Assembly: GCF_029952525.1 (NCBI RefSeq)
Contig: NZ_JASAOF010000003.1
Span: 186,001-250,000, forward strand
Direction of reading: 5' to 3'
Length of the DNA stretch: 64,000 nt
From: Saccharopolyspora ipomoeae
Lineage (GTDB): Bacteria; Actinomycetota; Actinomycetes; Mycobacteriales; Pseudonocardiaceae
Part shown: one piece after another, positions 53,408 to 63,367 of the stretch
Layout: every line of letters starts with the position of its first letter
How positions within the stretch are numbered: the first letter of the stretch is position 1
Notes under the pieces: model-generated
What the model was told of the DNA's origin: nothing
The model's database searches: none
The model's input: only the letters and a program-made list of their open reading frames with translations
Made by a program: the position numbers and the translations under genes

Positions 53408-53863
53408 ATGCAAGCACGAGTGAACAACCCGGCGATGCTCCTTCCGGGCGCGTTCGAGGCGATCCAGGCGTTGATGAAGACCATTCACGCGGCTGACGTC
53501 CCGGCGGAGACGCTGGAGCTGGTGCACCTGCGGTCGAGCCAGATCAACGGGTGCAGCTTCTGCGCGCACTACAGCTCGAAGCAGCTCAAGCAGCTCGGGT
53601 GCGACGACGACCGGCTGTGGGCGGTGGCGGCGTGGCGGGAGGCCCCGTACTTCACCGACGCCGAGCGCGTCGCCCTGGAGCTCGCCGAGGCCACGACCCG
53701 CGTCGCCGACCGCGGAGACCCGGTCGGCGACGACCTCTGGAACCGCGTCACCGATCACTACACCGAGGAGCAGATCGCGGCCCTCACCCTCATGATCGGG
53801 CTGTCCAACCTCTTCAACCGCGTCAACGCCGTCACCCGGCAACCCGCGGGCCAAACCTTCTGA
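53408..53863 (+). CDS. AhpD-like carboxymuconolactone decarboxylase-family protein
   Basis: A 151-residue AhpD/CMD-fold protein with the redox-active CSFC motif (CSFCAHYSSK, residues about 56-65), as in alkylhydroperoxidase AhpD. It probably acts in peroxide or thiol defence. ATG 53408 follows GGGAGG. It is divergently paired with an ECF sigma factor and carries that factor's promoter type, so it is a predicted target. Confidence 0.92.
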   Translation: MQARVNNPAMLLPGAFEAIQALMKTIHAADVPAETLELVHLRSSQINGCSFCAHYSSKQLKQLGCDDDRLWAVAAWREAPYFTDAERVALELAEATTRVADRGDPVGDDLWNRVTDHYTEEQIAALTLMIGLSNLFNRVNAVTRQPAGQTF

Positions 53864-53916
53864 GCCCTCCGCCTCTCAACCCCCGGGTGCCTCGCGCTCG
53901 GGGGACGAGGGCGCGG

Positions 53917-53994
53917 CAGGGGACGGTTTTAGTGAGAACTGTCCCGACATTTCGGACATTGATCATGGGTGATTCGAGGAAAAACTGTCCCCTG
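53917..53994 (+). repeat. 78-bp dispersed repeat, copy C
   Basis: Copy C: inverted ends AGGGGACGGTTTT and AAAACTGTCCCCT. The left hairpin GGACGGTT/AACTGTCC has a G.T pair, and TTGATCATGGGTGATT is common to the family. Between convergent AhpD-like and methyltransferase genes. No target-site duplication is evident at the ends. Confidence 0.87.
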
Positions 53995-54066
53995 CCCGGA
54001 AGGGCTCCCACCGGAACCCCACCGCTCGACGCTCAGGGCTCCCGCCGGAACCCCAGGGCACGAAGG

Positions 54067-54798
54067 TCAGGGTGAGATCAGGCCCGCGGGTTTTGTGCGG
54101 GTTCGGAGGCGGTAGGTGACCGGGAGGGTGCGGCCCGGGGACTCGGCGACCGCGCGGGCGGCGGTCTTGGCGGAGAACTCGATGCGCAGCACCGCTTCGA
54201 GGGTCTCGCGGTCGTGGAAGCGCCAGAGCGTGGAGACCGTCGTGCTGGTGAAGTGGTGGCGGGTGAAGAACGACTCGATGGCCACCGGATCGATCTGCGG
54301 GGCGTCGGCGCGCATCCAGTCGCCGTACGGCCGGGACGCCGTGTCCAGGTCGATGATCGCGAGCGTGCCGCCCGGCCGCAGCACCCGCTCCGCCTCGGCC
54401 AGACCCGGCTCGCAGCCCGGCCCGAAGAAGTACGCCGTCCGCGCGTGCAGCAGGTCCGCGCTGCCGTCGGCCAGCGGGAGCCGCTGTGCGGGAGCCACGC
54501 GCACGTCCACGCCCGGCGTGCCGGACATGCGGGTGCGCGCGCGCTCGGCCAGCGGTTCGTGCGGTTCCACCCCGATCACCGAACGCGCGGTGGCGGCGAA
54601 GAACGGCAGGTGGAAGCCGTCACCGCACCCGATGTCGACGACGTCCAGACCGGCCCAGTCGCGCTCGGCGCGCAACGCCGCCCACAGCGCGCCGGTCGAG
54701 TCCTGGGCGCGGTTCTCCGCCTCGTAGACCTCCGGCCAGTTCCAGATGTTCGGGCTCGGAGTGACCTCGGGAACCCGCTTCTCGCGCCAGGCCCGCAT
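54067..54798 (-). CDS. Class I SAM-dependent methyltransferase
   Basis: A 243-residue methyltransferase. The SAM motif is VVDIGCGDGFHLPFF, with an acidic residue at the end of the next strand (IGVEPHEP) and ERVLRPGGTLAIID as the post-motif. The target is unknown. The ATG at 54798 overlaps the cdsA stop by one base (TGATG), so it is co-translated with cdsA. Confidence 0.9.
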   Translation of the reverse strand: MRAWREKRVPEVTPSPNIWNWPEVYEAENRAQDSTGALWAALRAERDWAGLDVVDIGCGDGFHLPFFAATARSVIGVEPHEPLAERARTRMSGTPGVDVRVAPAQRLPLADGSADLLHARTAYFFGPGCEPGLAEAERVLRPGGTLAIIDLDTASRPYGDWMRADAPQIDPVAIESFFTRHHFTSTTVSTLWRFHDRETLEAVLRIEFSAKTAARAVAESPGRTLPVTYRLRTRTKPAGLISP

Positions 54799-55682
54799 CA
54801 GCTCGGGATGAGCCAGAACAGCATCATCCAGGCCAGCGGAGCCGACGGCAGCAGAGAATCCATCCGGTCCATCAGACCGCCGTGCCCGGGCAGCAGGTTG
54901 CCCATGTCCTTGATGCCCAGATCGCGCTTGATCACCGACTCCATCAGGTCGCCGATCGTCGCGCTGCACACCAGCGCCGCGCCGACCAGCGCACCCATCC
55001 ACCACTGGCCGTCGAGCATCAGCCACACCGACAGAACACCGGCCAGCACACCGCCGACCATCGACCCGCCGAAGCCCTCCCAGGACTTCTTCGGGCTGAT
55101 CACCGGGGCCATCGGGTGCTTGCCGAACAGCACCCCGAACGCGTACCCGCCGGTGTCGGAGGCGACCACGCAGATCAAGAACACCAGCGCCCGGAAGGCT
55201 CCGTCCTCCGGGCGCACCAGCATCGCGGCGAACGCCGTGAACAGCGGCACGTAGGCCGCGGTGAACACCGACGCCGTGACGTCGCGCACGTAACCGTCGA
55301 CGCCGTCGCGGAAACGCCAGACCAGGCAGCCCAGCACCGTGATCGTGAACGAGATGAGGATGCCGCGCAGCCCGAACGGCCAGGACAGCCACATCATGGC
55401 CTGCCCGCCGACCAGCACCGGGACCAGCGAGACACGGATGCCCGCCGCGCGTCGCACGGCTTGGGCCAGCTCGACGGTCGAGACCAGAGCGGCCGCTGCG
55501 GCGATGCCGATGAACACGAAACGGACCATCAGCAACGAGAGGATGACGGCCGCCCCGAGCACGACCCCGACGCCGATGGCGGCGCGGAGGTCACGACCGG
55601 CCCGGGATGGACGCGAAGGCGGGTCCGGAATGCCGTCGGCCGACATTCCGGACTCGTCTGCACACTGGCCGGGCGTCACCAC
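54798..55682 (-). CDS. cdsA: Phosphatidate cytidylyltransferase
   Basis: CdsA makes CDP-diacylglycerol from phosphatidate and CTP for phospholipid synthesis. It has 294 residues, about eight membrane segments, and the signature KRDLGIKDMGNLLPGHGGLM followed by DRMDS near the C-terminus. The N-terminal 30 residues are soluble and Pro/Ser-rich. The GTG start directly adjoins the frr stop, with no bases between. Confidence 0.95.
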   Translation of the reverse strand: MVTPGQCADESGMSADGIPDPPSRPSRAGRDLRAAIGVGVVLGAAVILSLLMVRFVFIGIAAAAALVSTVELAQAVRRAAGIRVSLVPVLVGGQAMMWLSWPFGLRGILISFTITVLGCLVWRFRDGVDGYVRDVTASVFTAAYVPLFTAFAAMLVRPEDGAFRALVFLICVVASDTGGYAFGVLFGKHPMAPVISPKKSWEGFGGSMVGGVLAGVLSVWLMLDGQWWMGALVGAALVCSATIGDLMESVIKRDLGIKDMGNLLPGHGGLMDRMDSLLPSAPLAWMMLFWLIPS

Positions 55683-56240
55683 TCAGACCTCGAGGAGTTC
55701 CGCTTCCTTGTGCTTGAGCAGCTCGTCGACCTGACCGGTGTAGCGGTGGGTCAGGTTCTCGAGTTCCTTCTCCGCACGCGAACCCTCGTCCTCGCCGGCT
55801 TCGCCGTCCTTGACGATGCGCTCGATCTCTTCCTTGACCTTGCGGCGGATGCCGCGGATGGTGACCCGGCCTTCCTCGCCCTTGCTCTTGGCGACCTTGA
55901 CCATCTCCTTGCGGCGCTCCTCGGTCATCTGCGGGATCGCGACGCGGATGAGCTGACCGTCGTTGGAGGGGTTGACGCCGAGGTCGGAATCGCGGATCGC
56001 CTTCTCCATCGCCTGGATCTGGCTGCCGTCGTAGGGCTTGATGACGACCAGCCGCGCCTCCGGGACGGAGATGCTGGCGAGCTGGTTCAGCGGCGTCGGC
56101 GATCCGTAGTAGTCGACGACGATGCCGGAGAACATCGCGGGGTTCGCGCGACCGGTGCGGACGGAGGCCAGCTCGTCCTTGGCCACCTCCACAGCCTTTT
56201 GCATCTTCTCCTCGCCTTCGAGAAGAGCTTCGTCGATCAC
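55683..56240 (-). CDS. frr: Ribosome recycling factor
   Basis: A 185-residue RRF, which splits post-termination ribosomes with EF-G. The start [18 protein letters not shown] and the conserved [12 protein letters not shown] are typical, and the long-helix C-terminal [11 protein letters not shown] is present. Length is normal. It lies 101 bp downstream of pyrH in the usual actinobacterial order. Confidence 0.97.
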   Translation of the reverse strand: MIDEALLEGEEKMQKAVEVAKDELASVRTGRANPAMFSGIVVDYYGSPTPLNQLASISVPEARLVVIKPYDGSQIQAMEKAIRDSDLGVNPSNDGQLIRVAIPQMTEERRKEMVKVAKSKGEEGRVTIRGIRRKVKEEIERIVKDGEAGEDEGSRAEKELENLTHRYTGQVDELLKHKEAELLEV

Positions 56241-56341
56241 GGCTGCTCCTTAAGTCTGCCGACCAGTGGACTTTGCAAGTGTGGCGTGTCGCTCGGCCGG
56301 CCGAACCGGCGGCCCCGCGACCAGATCAGGATCCAGCACCG

Positions 56342-57091
56342 TCACAGCTTCTCGGCGCCCGGGGTGCTGACCAGCGTGCCGATCTTCTCACCGCCGACCG
56401 CGCGGGCGATGTTGCCTTCCTCCAGGAGGTTGAACACCAGGATGGGCATGTGGTTGTCCATGCACAGGCTGAACGCCGTCGCATCGGCGACCTTCAGGCC
56501 CTTCTCGAGCACCTCGCGGTGGGTGATGTGCTCGAACAGCTTCGCGTCCGGCGTGGTCTTGGGGTCGGCGGTGTAGACGCCGTCGACGGCCTTGGCCATC
56601 AGCACCACCTCGCAGCCGATCTCCAGGGCCCGCTGCGCGGCGGTGGTGTCGGTGGAGAAGTACGGCATGCCGGTGCCGGCGCCGAAGATGACGACGCGGC
56701 CCTTCTCCATGTGCCGCATCGCGCGCCGCGGGATGTAGGGCTCGGCGACCTGGCCCATGGTGATCGCGGTCATCACGCGGGTGTCGATGCCGTGCTCGCG
56801 TTCCAGGAAGTCCTGCAGCGCCAGGCAGTTCATCACGGTGCCCAGCATCGCCATGTAGTCGCCGCGCGCGCGGTCCATGCCGCGCTGCTGCAGCTCGGCG
56901 CCGCGGAAGAAGTTCCCGCCGCCGATCACGATGGCCACCTCGACCCCGTCGGCGACGATCTCACCGATCTGCCGGGCCACGGTGGCGACCACCTCGGGAT
57001 CGATTCCGACGCTGCCGCCGCCGAACATCTCGCCGCCGAGCTTGAGCAGCACGCGACCGTAACCGCGCTTAGCCGGGCCGTCGTCGGTCAC
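56342..57091 (-). CDS. pyrH: Uridylate kinase
   Basis: PyrH phosphorylates UMP to UDP. It has 249 residues; the nucleotide motifs [25 protein letters not shown] and [14 protein letters not shown] are intact. The gene starts 279 bp downstream of tsf, past a strong terminator, so it likely has its own promoter. Confidence 0.97.
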   Translation of the reverse strand: MTDDGPAKRGYGRVLLKLGGEMFGGGSVGIDPEVVATVARQIGEIVADGVEVAIVIGGGNFFRGAELQQRGMDRARGDYMAMLGTVMNCLALQDFLEREHGIDTRVMTAITMGQVAEPYIPRRAMRHMEKGRVVIFGAGTGMPYFSTDTTAAQRALEIGCEVVLMAKAVDGVYTADPKTTPDAKLFEHITHREVLEKGLKVADATAFSLCMDNHMPILVFNLLEEGNIARAVGGEKIGTLVSTPGAEKL

Positions 57092-57257
57092 TTGAATCCT
57101 CCCGCGAGGTCTTGATTGTGCACGTCATCAGGTGTTGTGCGGGTCGTGAACCGGATACCCGCCTCGTGAGCGACCGATACCCGTCGCGGCCCCGCCGAAG
57201 CGGGACCGCCGTGTCGTGAAGCGCCCGGAGGCGGCAAAAGTGGCCACCTCTGCAAAA

Positions 57258-57288
57258 GCGCCCCGCCTCCGGGCTGAAGGCGGGGCGC
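57258..57288 (-). terminator. Intrinsic terminator downstream of tsf
   Basis: On the minus strand the 11-bp stem GCGCCCCGCCT/AGGCGGGGCGC is followed immediately by TTTTGC. This is the clearest T-tract terminator in the window. The rest of 57092-57370 shows no gene but has further GC-rich inverted repeats near 57300-57350. Confidence 0.88.
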
Positions 57289-57370
57289 GGTGCCGTCTTG
57301 CACGGCCGCCGGGGCCGGGTGCGCCGGCCGGCCCGTCACCGGGCGCGGCCGGCCTCCGCCGCGGCGTGGA

Positions 57371-58186
57371 TCAGGCCTGGCCGACCTCGAACCGGACGAA
57401 TCCGGTCACGGTCACGCCGGCCTCGTCCAGCAGGGCCTTGACGGTCTTCTTGTTGTCCTGCACGGACGGCTGGTCCAGCAGGCAGTTCTCCTTGAAGAAG
57501 CCGTTGAGGCGACCCTCGATGATCTTCGGCAGGGCCTTCTCCGGCTTGCCCTCCTCCTTGGCGGTCTCCTCGGCGATCCGGCGCTCGTTGGCCTGGATGT
57601 CCTCGGGGACCTCGTCGCGGGAGAGGTAGGTGGGCTTGAGCGCGGCGACCTGCATCGCGGCGCCGCGGGCGGCCTCCGCGTCGTCACCGGTGTACTCGAC
57701 CAGCACGCCGACCGCCGGGGGCAGGTCCGCGGAACGGCGGTGCAGGTAGGTGGCCACCTGACCGTCGAACTTCTTGACCCGACGCAGCTCCAGCTTCTCA
57801 CCGATCTTGGCGGAGAGCTCCTGGATGACGTCGGCGACGGTCTTGTCGTCGAGCTTGGCAGCCAGCGCCGAGTCAACGTCGGTCGCGCCCGCGGCGGCCG
57901 CGGCGGCGACGACCTTGTTGGCCAGCTCGATGAACTCGTCGTTCTTGGCGACGAAGTCGGTCTCGCTGTTGATCTCGATCAGCACGCCGCCCTCGGCGAC
58001 GACCAGGCCCTCGGCGGTCGCGCGCTCGGCGCGCTTGCCGACGTCCTTGGCACCCTTGATGCGCAGGCTCTCGACGGCCTTGTCGAAGTCGCCCTCGTTC
58101 TGCTCAAGAGCCTTCTTGCAGTCCATCATGCCGGCGCCGGTCAGCTCGCGAAGACGCTTGACGTCGGCCGCACTGAAGTTCGCCAT
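57371..58186 (-). CDS. tsf: Elongation factor Ts
   Basis: EF-Ts, the nucleotide exchange factor for EF-Tu. It has 271 residues. [19 protein letters not shown] lies at the N-terminus and the conserved [13 protein letters not shown] follows at about 73-85. It is 191 bp downstream of rpsB, with a hairpin between. Confidence 0.97.
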   Translation of the reverse strand: MANFSAADVKRLRELTGAGMMDCKKALEQNEGDFDKAVESLRIKGAKDVGKRAERATAEGLVVAEGGVLIEINSETDFVAKNDEFIELANKVVAAAAAAGATDVDSALAAKLDDKTVADVIQELSAKIGEKLELRRVKKFDGQVATYLHRRSADLPPAVGVLVEYTGDDAEAARGAAMQVAALKPTYLSRDEVPEDIQANERRIAEETAKEEGKPEKALPKIIEGRLNGFFKENCLLDQPSVQDNKKTVKALLDEAGVTVTGFVRFEVGQA

Positions 58187-58330
58187 CGTGCGTAGTCCGT
58201 CCCTGTTGATACGGAATTGGAAGATCTTTCCGAAATGTCGGACCCGACACCGCGCGATGCGCCGCGATCAGCGGCCGTGCTCTCGGCCCGGCGTGGGTCG
58301 GTTGCCAGTGTGACTGGCGGGCAGCCTGAT

Positions 58331-58372
58331 CGCGCTGCGCACCCGCCGAAGGTTCAGCGGGTGCGCAGCGCG
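58331..58372 (-). terminator. Hairpin between rpsB and tsf
   Basis: Perfect 16-bp stem CGCGCTGCGCACCCGC with GCGGGTGCGCAGCGCG (58331-58346, 58357-58372), 10-nt loop, 5 bp beyond the rpsB stop. No T tract follows, so it may be an attenuator or mRNA 3'-end stabiliser that lets part of the transcripts continue into tsf. Confidence 0.7.
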
Positions 58373-58377
58373 GGTGA

Positions 58378-59208
58378 TCAGGACTGCGCGGGCTGCTGCT
58401 CGCCGCCCTCGGCAGCCTGGCCGGAACCGGCCAGGAGCTCCTTCTCCCACTCGGCCAGCGGCTCGCCACCGGCCGGCTTCTCCTCGCCGCTCTCGGCGGC
58501 GGGGGAGCCGTTGTTGCGGCCGGAGCGGGCCATCAGGCCCTCGGCAACACCGTCGGCGACCACGCGGGTCAGCAGCGCGGCGGAGCGGATCGCGTCGTCG
58601 TTGCCCGGGATCGGGTAGTCGACCTCGTCGGGGTCGCAGTTGGTGTCCAGGATCGCGACGACCGGGATACCGAGCTTGCGAGCCTCGCCGACGGCGATGT
58701 GCTCCTTCTTGGTGTCCACGATCCACACGGCGCTGGGCACCTTGGACATGTCGCGGATACCGCCGAGCGTCTTCTCCAGCTTGTCCTTCTCGCGGGTCAG
58801 CATCAAGATCTCCTTCTTGGTGCGACCCTCGAAGCCACCGGTCTGCTCCATGGTCTCGAGTTCCTTGAGACGCTGCAGACGCTTGTGGACGGTCTGGAAG
58901 TTCGTCAGCATGCCGCCCAGCCAGCGCTGGTTGACGTACGGCATGCCGACCCGCAGGGCCTGCTCGGCGATCGCTTCCTGCGCCTGCTTCTTGGTGCCGA
59001 CGAACAGGATCGTGCCGCCGTGGGCGACGGTCTGCTTGATGAAGTCGAACGCACCATCGATGTAGGTCAGCGTCTGCTGCAGGTCGATGATGTAGATGCC
59101 GTTGCGCTCGGTGAAGATGTAGCGCTTCATCTTCGGGTTCCAGCGACGGGTCTGGTGCCCGAAGTGCACGCCGCTGTCGAGCAGCTGCTTCATGGTGACG
59201 ACGGCCAT
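58378..59208 (-). CDS. rpsB: 30S ribosomal protein S2
   Basis: A 276-residue S2 with [20 protein letters not shown] at the start and the conserved [11 protein letters not shown], plus an acidic Ala/Gly-rich C-terminal extension ([13 protein letters not shown]) typical of actinobacteria. It opens the rpsB-tsf unit. Confidence 0.98.
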   Translation of the reverse strand: MAVVTMKQLLDSGVHFGHQTRRWNPKMKRYIFTERNGIYIIDLQQTLTYIDGAFDFIKQTVAHGGTILFVGTKKQAQEAIAEQALRVGMPYVNQRWLGGMLTNFQTVHKRLQRLKELETMEQTGGFEGRTKKEILMLTREKDKLEKTLGGIRDMSKVPSAVWIVDTKKEHIAVGEARKLGIPVVAILDTNCDPDEVDYPIPGNDDAIRSAALLTRVVADGVAEGLMARSGRNNGSPAAESGEEKPAGGEPLAEWEKELLAGSGQAAEGGEQQPAQS

Positions 59209-59578
59209 GGCCTGTGTTCACCTCTTGAGTCGGGCGCATCCCGGTCCGGGGACGCGCGTTGGGTTGCCGCGACGAGCCGGGTGACTCGCCGCCCTGGTGC
59301 CCGGCCCGGCTCCCCCACCCGCCCTGGAAGGGGCGGGACCGCGAGGGACCCGGCTGGTCTGCCGCGGGGACCCCGGAACGATCCGGAGGACCTGCGCGGC
59401 GACGTACGCGCGGGCACGCGTAGTCGGTTCGTGCGCACACGAAACCGCGTGGACAGTGTACTGGACGCGCAACCCACCACCCGATCGCGCACCGGCAGTT
59501 GTCCACAGCCGCCCGGTTTGTCCACAGATTCGCCGTCGGTCCTGGTCATCGCCGACGCGCGCGGGTCAGGTTGGAGGC
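59209..59578. promoter_or_regulatory. rpsB / M23 divergent region with two DnaA-box-like 9-mers
   Basis: This 370-bp divergent gap has no gene. Two direct TTGTCCACA 9-mers lie at 59499-59507 and 59518-59526, 19 bp apart; this is the high-GC form of the DnaA box TTATCCACA. On the minus strand, TACACT at about 59459-59454 could be the rpsB -10, but no matching -35 was found. The boxes lie just upstream of the M23 gene start. Confidence 0.5.
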
Positions 59579-60085
59579 ATGCGCATCCTGATCGCGATCC
59601 TGCTCGGCGCCGCCCTCGCCTGCTCCGCCGGACTGGCCGTCGCCGCCGCTCCTTCCGCGCCCCCGGAACCGTCCGGACCGGTGGCGCTCGGGTGGCCGCT
59701 GGAACCGCCGGAGGTCCTCCGGCCGTTCGACGAGCCCGGCTCCGCGTTCGGTCCGGGTCATCGCGGGGTCGATCTGGCCGGGCGGCCGGGGCAACCGGTG
59801 CTGGCCTCCGCCGACGGCGTCGTCGCGCACGCGGGGTGGCTGGTGGACCGCGGCGTGGTCTCCGTCGAGCACGCCGCGGGACTGCGCACCAGCTACGAGC
59901 CGCTCGCGCCGACCGTCTCCCCCGGCGACCGCGTCACGCGCGGGCAGGTGATCGGCCACCTCGAAGCCGGGCATCCCGGCTGCGCGGCACCGGCCTGCCT
60001 GCACTGGGGCGCGCGGGAGGGCGATCGGTACCGGGATCCGCTCGAACTCGTCGCCGGCTCCCGGGCGCGGCTGCTGCCCTGGTGA
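59579..60085 (+). CDS. Secreted M23-family peptidase
   Basis: A 168-residue exported protein. A signal peptide covers about 1-23 (LLGAALACSAGLAVAAA). The LytM-type zinc site is visible as HRGVDLAG (HxxxD) and CLHWGAR. It would cleave peptidoglycan cross-bridges or regulate cell-wall enzymes. ATG 59579 follows TTGGAGGC. Same place as Rv2891 in M. tuberculosis. Convergent with whiG, 13 bp apart. Confidence 0.92.
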   Translation: MRILIAILLGAALACSAGLAVAAAPSAPPEPSGPVALGWPLEPPEVLRPFDEPGSAFGPGHRGVDLAGRPGQPVLASADGVVAHAGWLVDRGVVSVEHAAGLRTSYEPLAPTVSPGDRVTRGQVIGHLEAGHPGCAAPACLHWGAREGDRYRDPLELVAGSRARLLPW

Positions 60086-60098
60086 CCCCTCCGGGCGA

Positions 60099-61049
60099 TC
60101 AGACCTGCTCGGTGAGCTTGGTCCGCAGGCGCAGGACGGCGCGGGTGTGCAGCTGGCAGACCCGCGACTCGGTGACGCCCAGGACCCGGCCGATCTCGGC
60201 GAGGGTCAGGTTCTCGAAGTAGTAGAGGGTGACGACGACCCGGTCGCGCTCGCTGAGCCGCTCGACGGCCTCGGCGAGCTGGCGGCGGCTGTCGCGGTCG
60301 ACCAGCGCGGCCACCGGGTCCTCGGCGCGGTCGTCGGGCAGCGTCTCGGCCAGGGAGGACTGCGCGTGCCCGGCGCCGATCAGGTCGTCCAGCGCGACGA
60401 CGCTGGTCATCTGCAGCTGGGCGAACAACTCGCGCAGCTCCTCGATTGACAGCTCCAGCTCTTCGGCCAGCTCCGAGTCGGTCGCGGTGCGCTGCAGCTT
60501 CGCCTCCAGCCGCTCCAGCGCGCGCTCCACGTCGCGGGCGCGGCTGCGCACCGAGCGCGGCACCCAGTCCTGGGCGCGCAGGTCGTCGAGGATCGCGCCG
60601 CGGATGCGCTGCATCGCGTAGGTCTCGAACTTCAACCCGCGCTCGGGCTCGAACTTCTCGATCGCGTCGACCAGGCCGAAGATCCCGGACTGGATCAGGT
60701 CCGAAACCTCCACGTGCGACGGCAGACCGGTGCCCACCCGCCCGGCGACGTACTTCACCAGCGGCGCGTAGTGCAGCACCAGCCGGTCGCGCAGCTCCTG
60801 GGTGGGTCGTTCCCCGAACGCCTGCCACAGCGCGACGATGCCCGCCTCGACCTCGTCACCGCTGCGCTGGCCGCCTGCGTCCCACGCCGACTCGACGGTG
60901 GCCAGAGCCAGCGCACCGGGGAGCTTCGGTCGGTGGCCATTGGCCGCACCGCCGTGGTCGCGGGCGTTCACCGGTGCCGAGTTCGCACTCGCGGCCACCG
61001 TGTCGGCGCCGCCCCCGGCATGGTCAGGAACGGGGGTGGGTTCGGTCAT
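60099..61049 (-). CDS. whiG: Sporulation sigma factor WhiG
   Basis: A 316-residue FliA/WhiG-type sigma-28 factor. Region 2 is [20 protein letters not shown] and [16 protein letters not shown], then [20 protein letters not shown] of region 3, and region 4 ends in [20 protein letters not shown]. No flagellar genes are present, so the sporulation role known from Streptomyces is the likely one. A ~40-residue Ala/Gly-rich N-terminal leader is longer than in Streptomyces. It overlaps xerC by 26 bp, so co-translated. Confidence 0.93.
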   Translation of the reverse strand: MTEPTPVPDHAGGGADTVAASANSAPVNARDHGGAANGHRPKLPGALALATVESAWDAGGQRSGDEVEAGIVALWQAFGERPTQELRDRLVLHYAPLVKYVAGRVGTGLPSHVEVSDLIQSGIFGLVDAIEKFEPERGLKFETYAMQRIRGAILDDLRAQDWVPRSVRSRARDVERALERLEAKLQRTATDSELAEELELSIEELRELFAQLQMTSVVALDDLIGAGHAQSSLAETLPDDRAEDPVAALVDRDSRRQLAEAVERLSERDRVVVTLYYFENLTLAEIGRVLGVTESRVCQLHTRAVLRLRTKLTEQV

Positions 61050-61995
61050 GGATCGCCTTCAGCCGTTCAACGGTCACGTGGGTGTAAAGCTGGGTCGTTG
61101 CGAGCGTAGCGTGACCAAGCAACTCCTGAACGCTACGGAGGTCTGCCCCACCTTCCAACAAATGGGTCGCAGCCGAGTGCCGAAGTCCGTGCGGCCCGAG
61201 ATCGGGCGCGCCACCGACCGCGCCGACGGCGTCGTGCACGGTACGGCGCACTGCCCTGGGATCGAGCCGTCCACCCCGGACTCCCAGGAACAACGCGGTG
61301 TTCGACGGTTCCCGCAGCAGTTTAGGCCTTCCGTCGCGGAGCCATCGATCGAGTGCCGCATCGGCGGGTACACCGAACGGCACAACCCGCTCCTTGTCCC
61401 CTTTACCGATCACGCGCAGGACCCGTCGTTCGCGATCCACATCACCGACGTCCAACCCGCACAGCTCGGCGACCCGAACACCGGTGGCGTACAGGACCTC
61501 CACGACCGCGTGATCACGGAGAGCGACCGGATCGCCCTGCTCGGCGCCGGACGCCGAGGCGCTCATCGCCTCGCCCGCCTGGTCGGCGCGCAGCACCGGC
61601 GGCAACCTGCGCGGACGCGACGGCACCGCCAATCGCGGACCGGGGTCGGCGGGCAGCAGCCCGGCCTTGAACGCCCAGGCCGTGAAGGCCCGCGCCGACG
61701 CCGTCCGGCGAGCCAGCGTGGATCTGCTGACGCCCGCGCCGTGCTGCGCGGACAGCCATTCCCGCAGCACCGACAGGTCGAGGCCGCTCAGGCCCGCGTC
61801 ACCCGCGACCTCGGCCACGCGGGCCAGCAGCGAGACGACGTCGGCCACGTAGCCGCGCACGGTGTGGACGGACAGACCGCGCTCGGCGGAGAGGTGCCGC
61901 TCGAAGGAGTCCACAGCGGAGCCCAGTTGTTCGGGCAGCCCGGCCCGGACCTCGCCGAGGTCGGGCCGACTGGCTCGCGGGCGTCCAGCGGTCAT
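61024..61995 (-). CDS. xerC: Tyrosine recombinase XerC
   Basis: A 323-residue tyrosine recombinase for chromosome-dimer resolution. The N-terminal SAM-like core-binding domain covers about 20-120. The catalytic residues lie in [11 protein letters not shown] (Arg), [12 protein letters not shown] (His and Arg), [16 protein letters not shown] (His and Tyr). ATG at 61995; the frame opens to 62097 but the extension lacks homology. Upstream 62000-62206 has no gene. Position between whiG and dprA is the standard backbone place, so not a phage integrase. Confidence 0.94.
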   Translation of the reverse strand: MTAGRPRASRPDLGEVRAGLPEQLGSAVDSFERHLSAERGLSVHTVRGYVADVVSLLARVAEVAGDAGLSGLDLSVLREWLSAQHGAGVSRSTLARRTASARAFTAWAFKAGLLPADPGPRLAVPSRPRRLPPVLRADQAGEAMSASASGAEQGDPVALRDHAVVEVLYATGVRVAELCGLDVGDVDRERRVLRVIGKGDKERVVPFGVPADAALDRWLRDGRPKLLREPSNTALFLGVRGGRLDPRAVRRTVHDAVGAVGGAPDLGPHGLRHSAATHLLEGGADLRSVQELLGHATLATTQLYTHVTVERLKAIHDRTHPRS

Positions 61996-62206
61996 ACCTC
62001 GACGCTCGTCGCAATCGATTCTCCGGTCAAGCATCGCCACGCGAATTCCGCTGTTTCCGAAGTCACGTTGCGAAATGATGCCATTACATGTTGTCACGAA
62101 ATGCGCTGGGCACGACGACCGTCCATGCTGGAACTCGCTGATCGGAGTCGGTTCTCCCTTCCATTCCCCGGAATCCCTTTCATCGAGCTTTCATCCGTCT
62201 TTCTCT

Positions 62207-63367
62207 TCACCTCTTTGTCGCAGTCCACCCGCTTTCCGTTCGTCGCGCGAAGCCGTCGAGTTCCAGTTCGGGCAGCACCGCGCGCACCCGGCCGAGCCGC
62301 AGCCCGCAGTCGCGGGCCAGTTCCTCGTCGCTCGCCGAGTCCATTCCGGTCATCGCGTCGAGCACCCGCCGCGCGTCCGGGTGCAGCCGGTCCGTGGCGC
62401 GCGAGCACCCCTCCCGCTCCTCGGCCGGCCGCACGCCCAGCGGGCTGAGCAGCTCCACGATCTCCTCGGTGCGCGTGACCAGCACCGCCTGCCCGGACCG
62501 CACCATGCCGTGGCAGCCCACCGAGTTCTGCGAGGTCACCGGCCCCGGCACCGCCAGCAGCGGTCTCCCCAGCAGGTCCGCGGTGTTGGCCGTGTTCGCC
62601 GCGCCGCTGCGCGCCCCCGCCTCCACCACCACGGTGGCCTGGCCCATCGCGGCGATCAACCGGTTGCGCACCAGGAACCGGTGTTTGCGCGGCGGCGTTC
62701 CCGGCGGGTACTCGCTGACCACCGCGCCCTGATCGGCGATCGCGCGCAGCAGCCTGCCGTGCCCGGCCGGGTAGTCCAGGTCGGCGCCGCAGGCCAGGAA
62801 CGCCACCGTGCGCCCGCCCGCCGACAGCGCGCCGCGATGCGCCGCCCCGTCGATGCCGTAGGCGGCCCCGGAGATCACCGCGAACCCAGCCTGCGACAGC
62901 CCGTGCCCGAACTCGGCGGCCACGTGCTCGCCGTACCCGGACGCCGCGCGGGCGCCCACGACCGCCACCGCCCGCTCGGCGAGCTCGGAGAGCTCGACCC
63001 GGCCTCGCACCCACAGCGCCAGCGGCTCGGCCATGTCCGGCAGCTCCACCTCCCGCGCCCCGGCGAGCTCGGCGAACGCCTCCTGCGGCCAGCCAGGGCC
63101 CTCCGGGACCAGCAGCCGCAACCCGGCCTCCTCCCCGGCCCGCAGCACACGCTCACCGGAGAGCTCACCGCGCCGCGACTCCACCTCCGCCAGCACCTGC
63201 GCGGGCGCCCGCTCGCGCAGGATCGCGTCCACGGCACCGCGCGCCCCGCGCTCGGCGACGAACCCGGCCAGCGCCTGCGCCGGTGGCTCGGCCACCGCCG
63301 ACAGGAACGCCCTCGCGCGCAGCAGTTCCTGCCGGGTCTTCTCGCCCAGCGACGCCCACCTGCCCAT
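62207..63367 (-). CDS. dprA: DNA-processing protein DprA
   Basis: A 386-residue DprA/Smf, which loads RecA on incoming single-stranded DNA. The Rossmann-like motifs are AVVGARAASGYG, SGAAYGIDGAAHRGAL, VAFLACGADLDYPAGH and the conserved VVVEAGARSGAANTA. A C-terminal winged helix is present (ASDEELARDCGLRLGRV). ATG at 63367 overlaps the yifB stop by one base (TGATG). Confidence 0.95.
   Translation of the reverse strand: MGRWASLGEKTRQELLRARAFLSAVAEPPAQALAGFVAERGARGAVDAILRERAPAQVLAEVESRRGELSGERVLRAGEEAGLRLLVPEGPGWPQEAFAELAGAREVELPDMAEPLALWVRGRVELSELAERAVAVVGARAASGYGEHVAAEFGHGLSQAGFAVISGAAYGIDGAAHRGALSAGGRTVAFLACGADLDYPAGHGRLLRAIADQGAVVSEYPPGTPPRKHRFLVRNRLIAAMGQATVVVEAGARSGAANTANTADLLGRPLLAVPGPVTSQNSVGCHGMVRSGQAVLVTRTEEIVELLSPLGVRPAEEREGCSRATDRLHPDARRVLDAMTGMDSASDEELARDCGLRLGRVRAVLPELELDGFARRTESGWTATKR

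Noticed and set aside
61024-61995. Phage or island integrase reading of the tyrosine recombinase
   Set aside because: The gene sits in the conserved whiG-xerC-dprA-yifB order, with no attachment site, tRNA or phage genes nearby; XerC is the better call.
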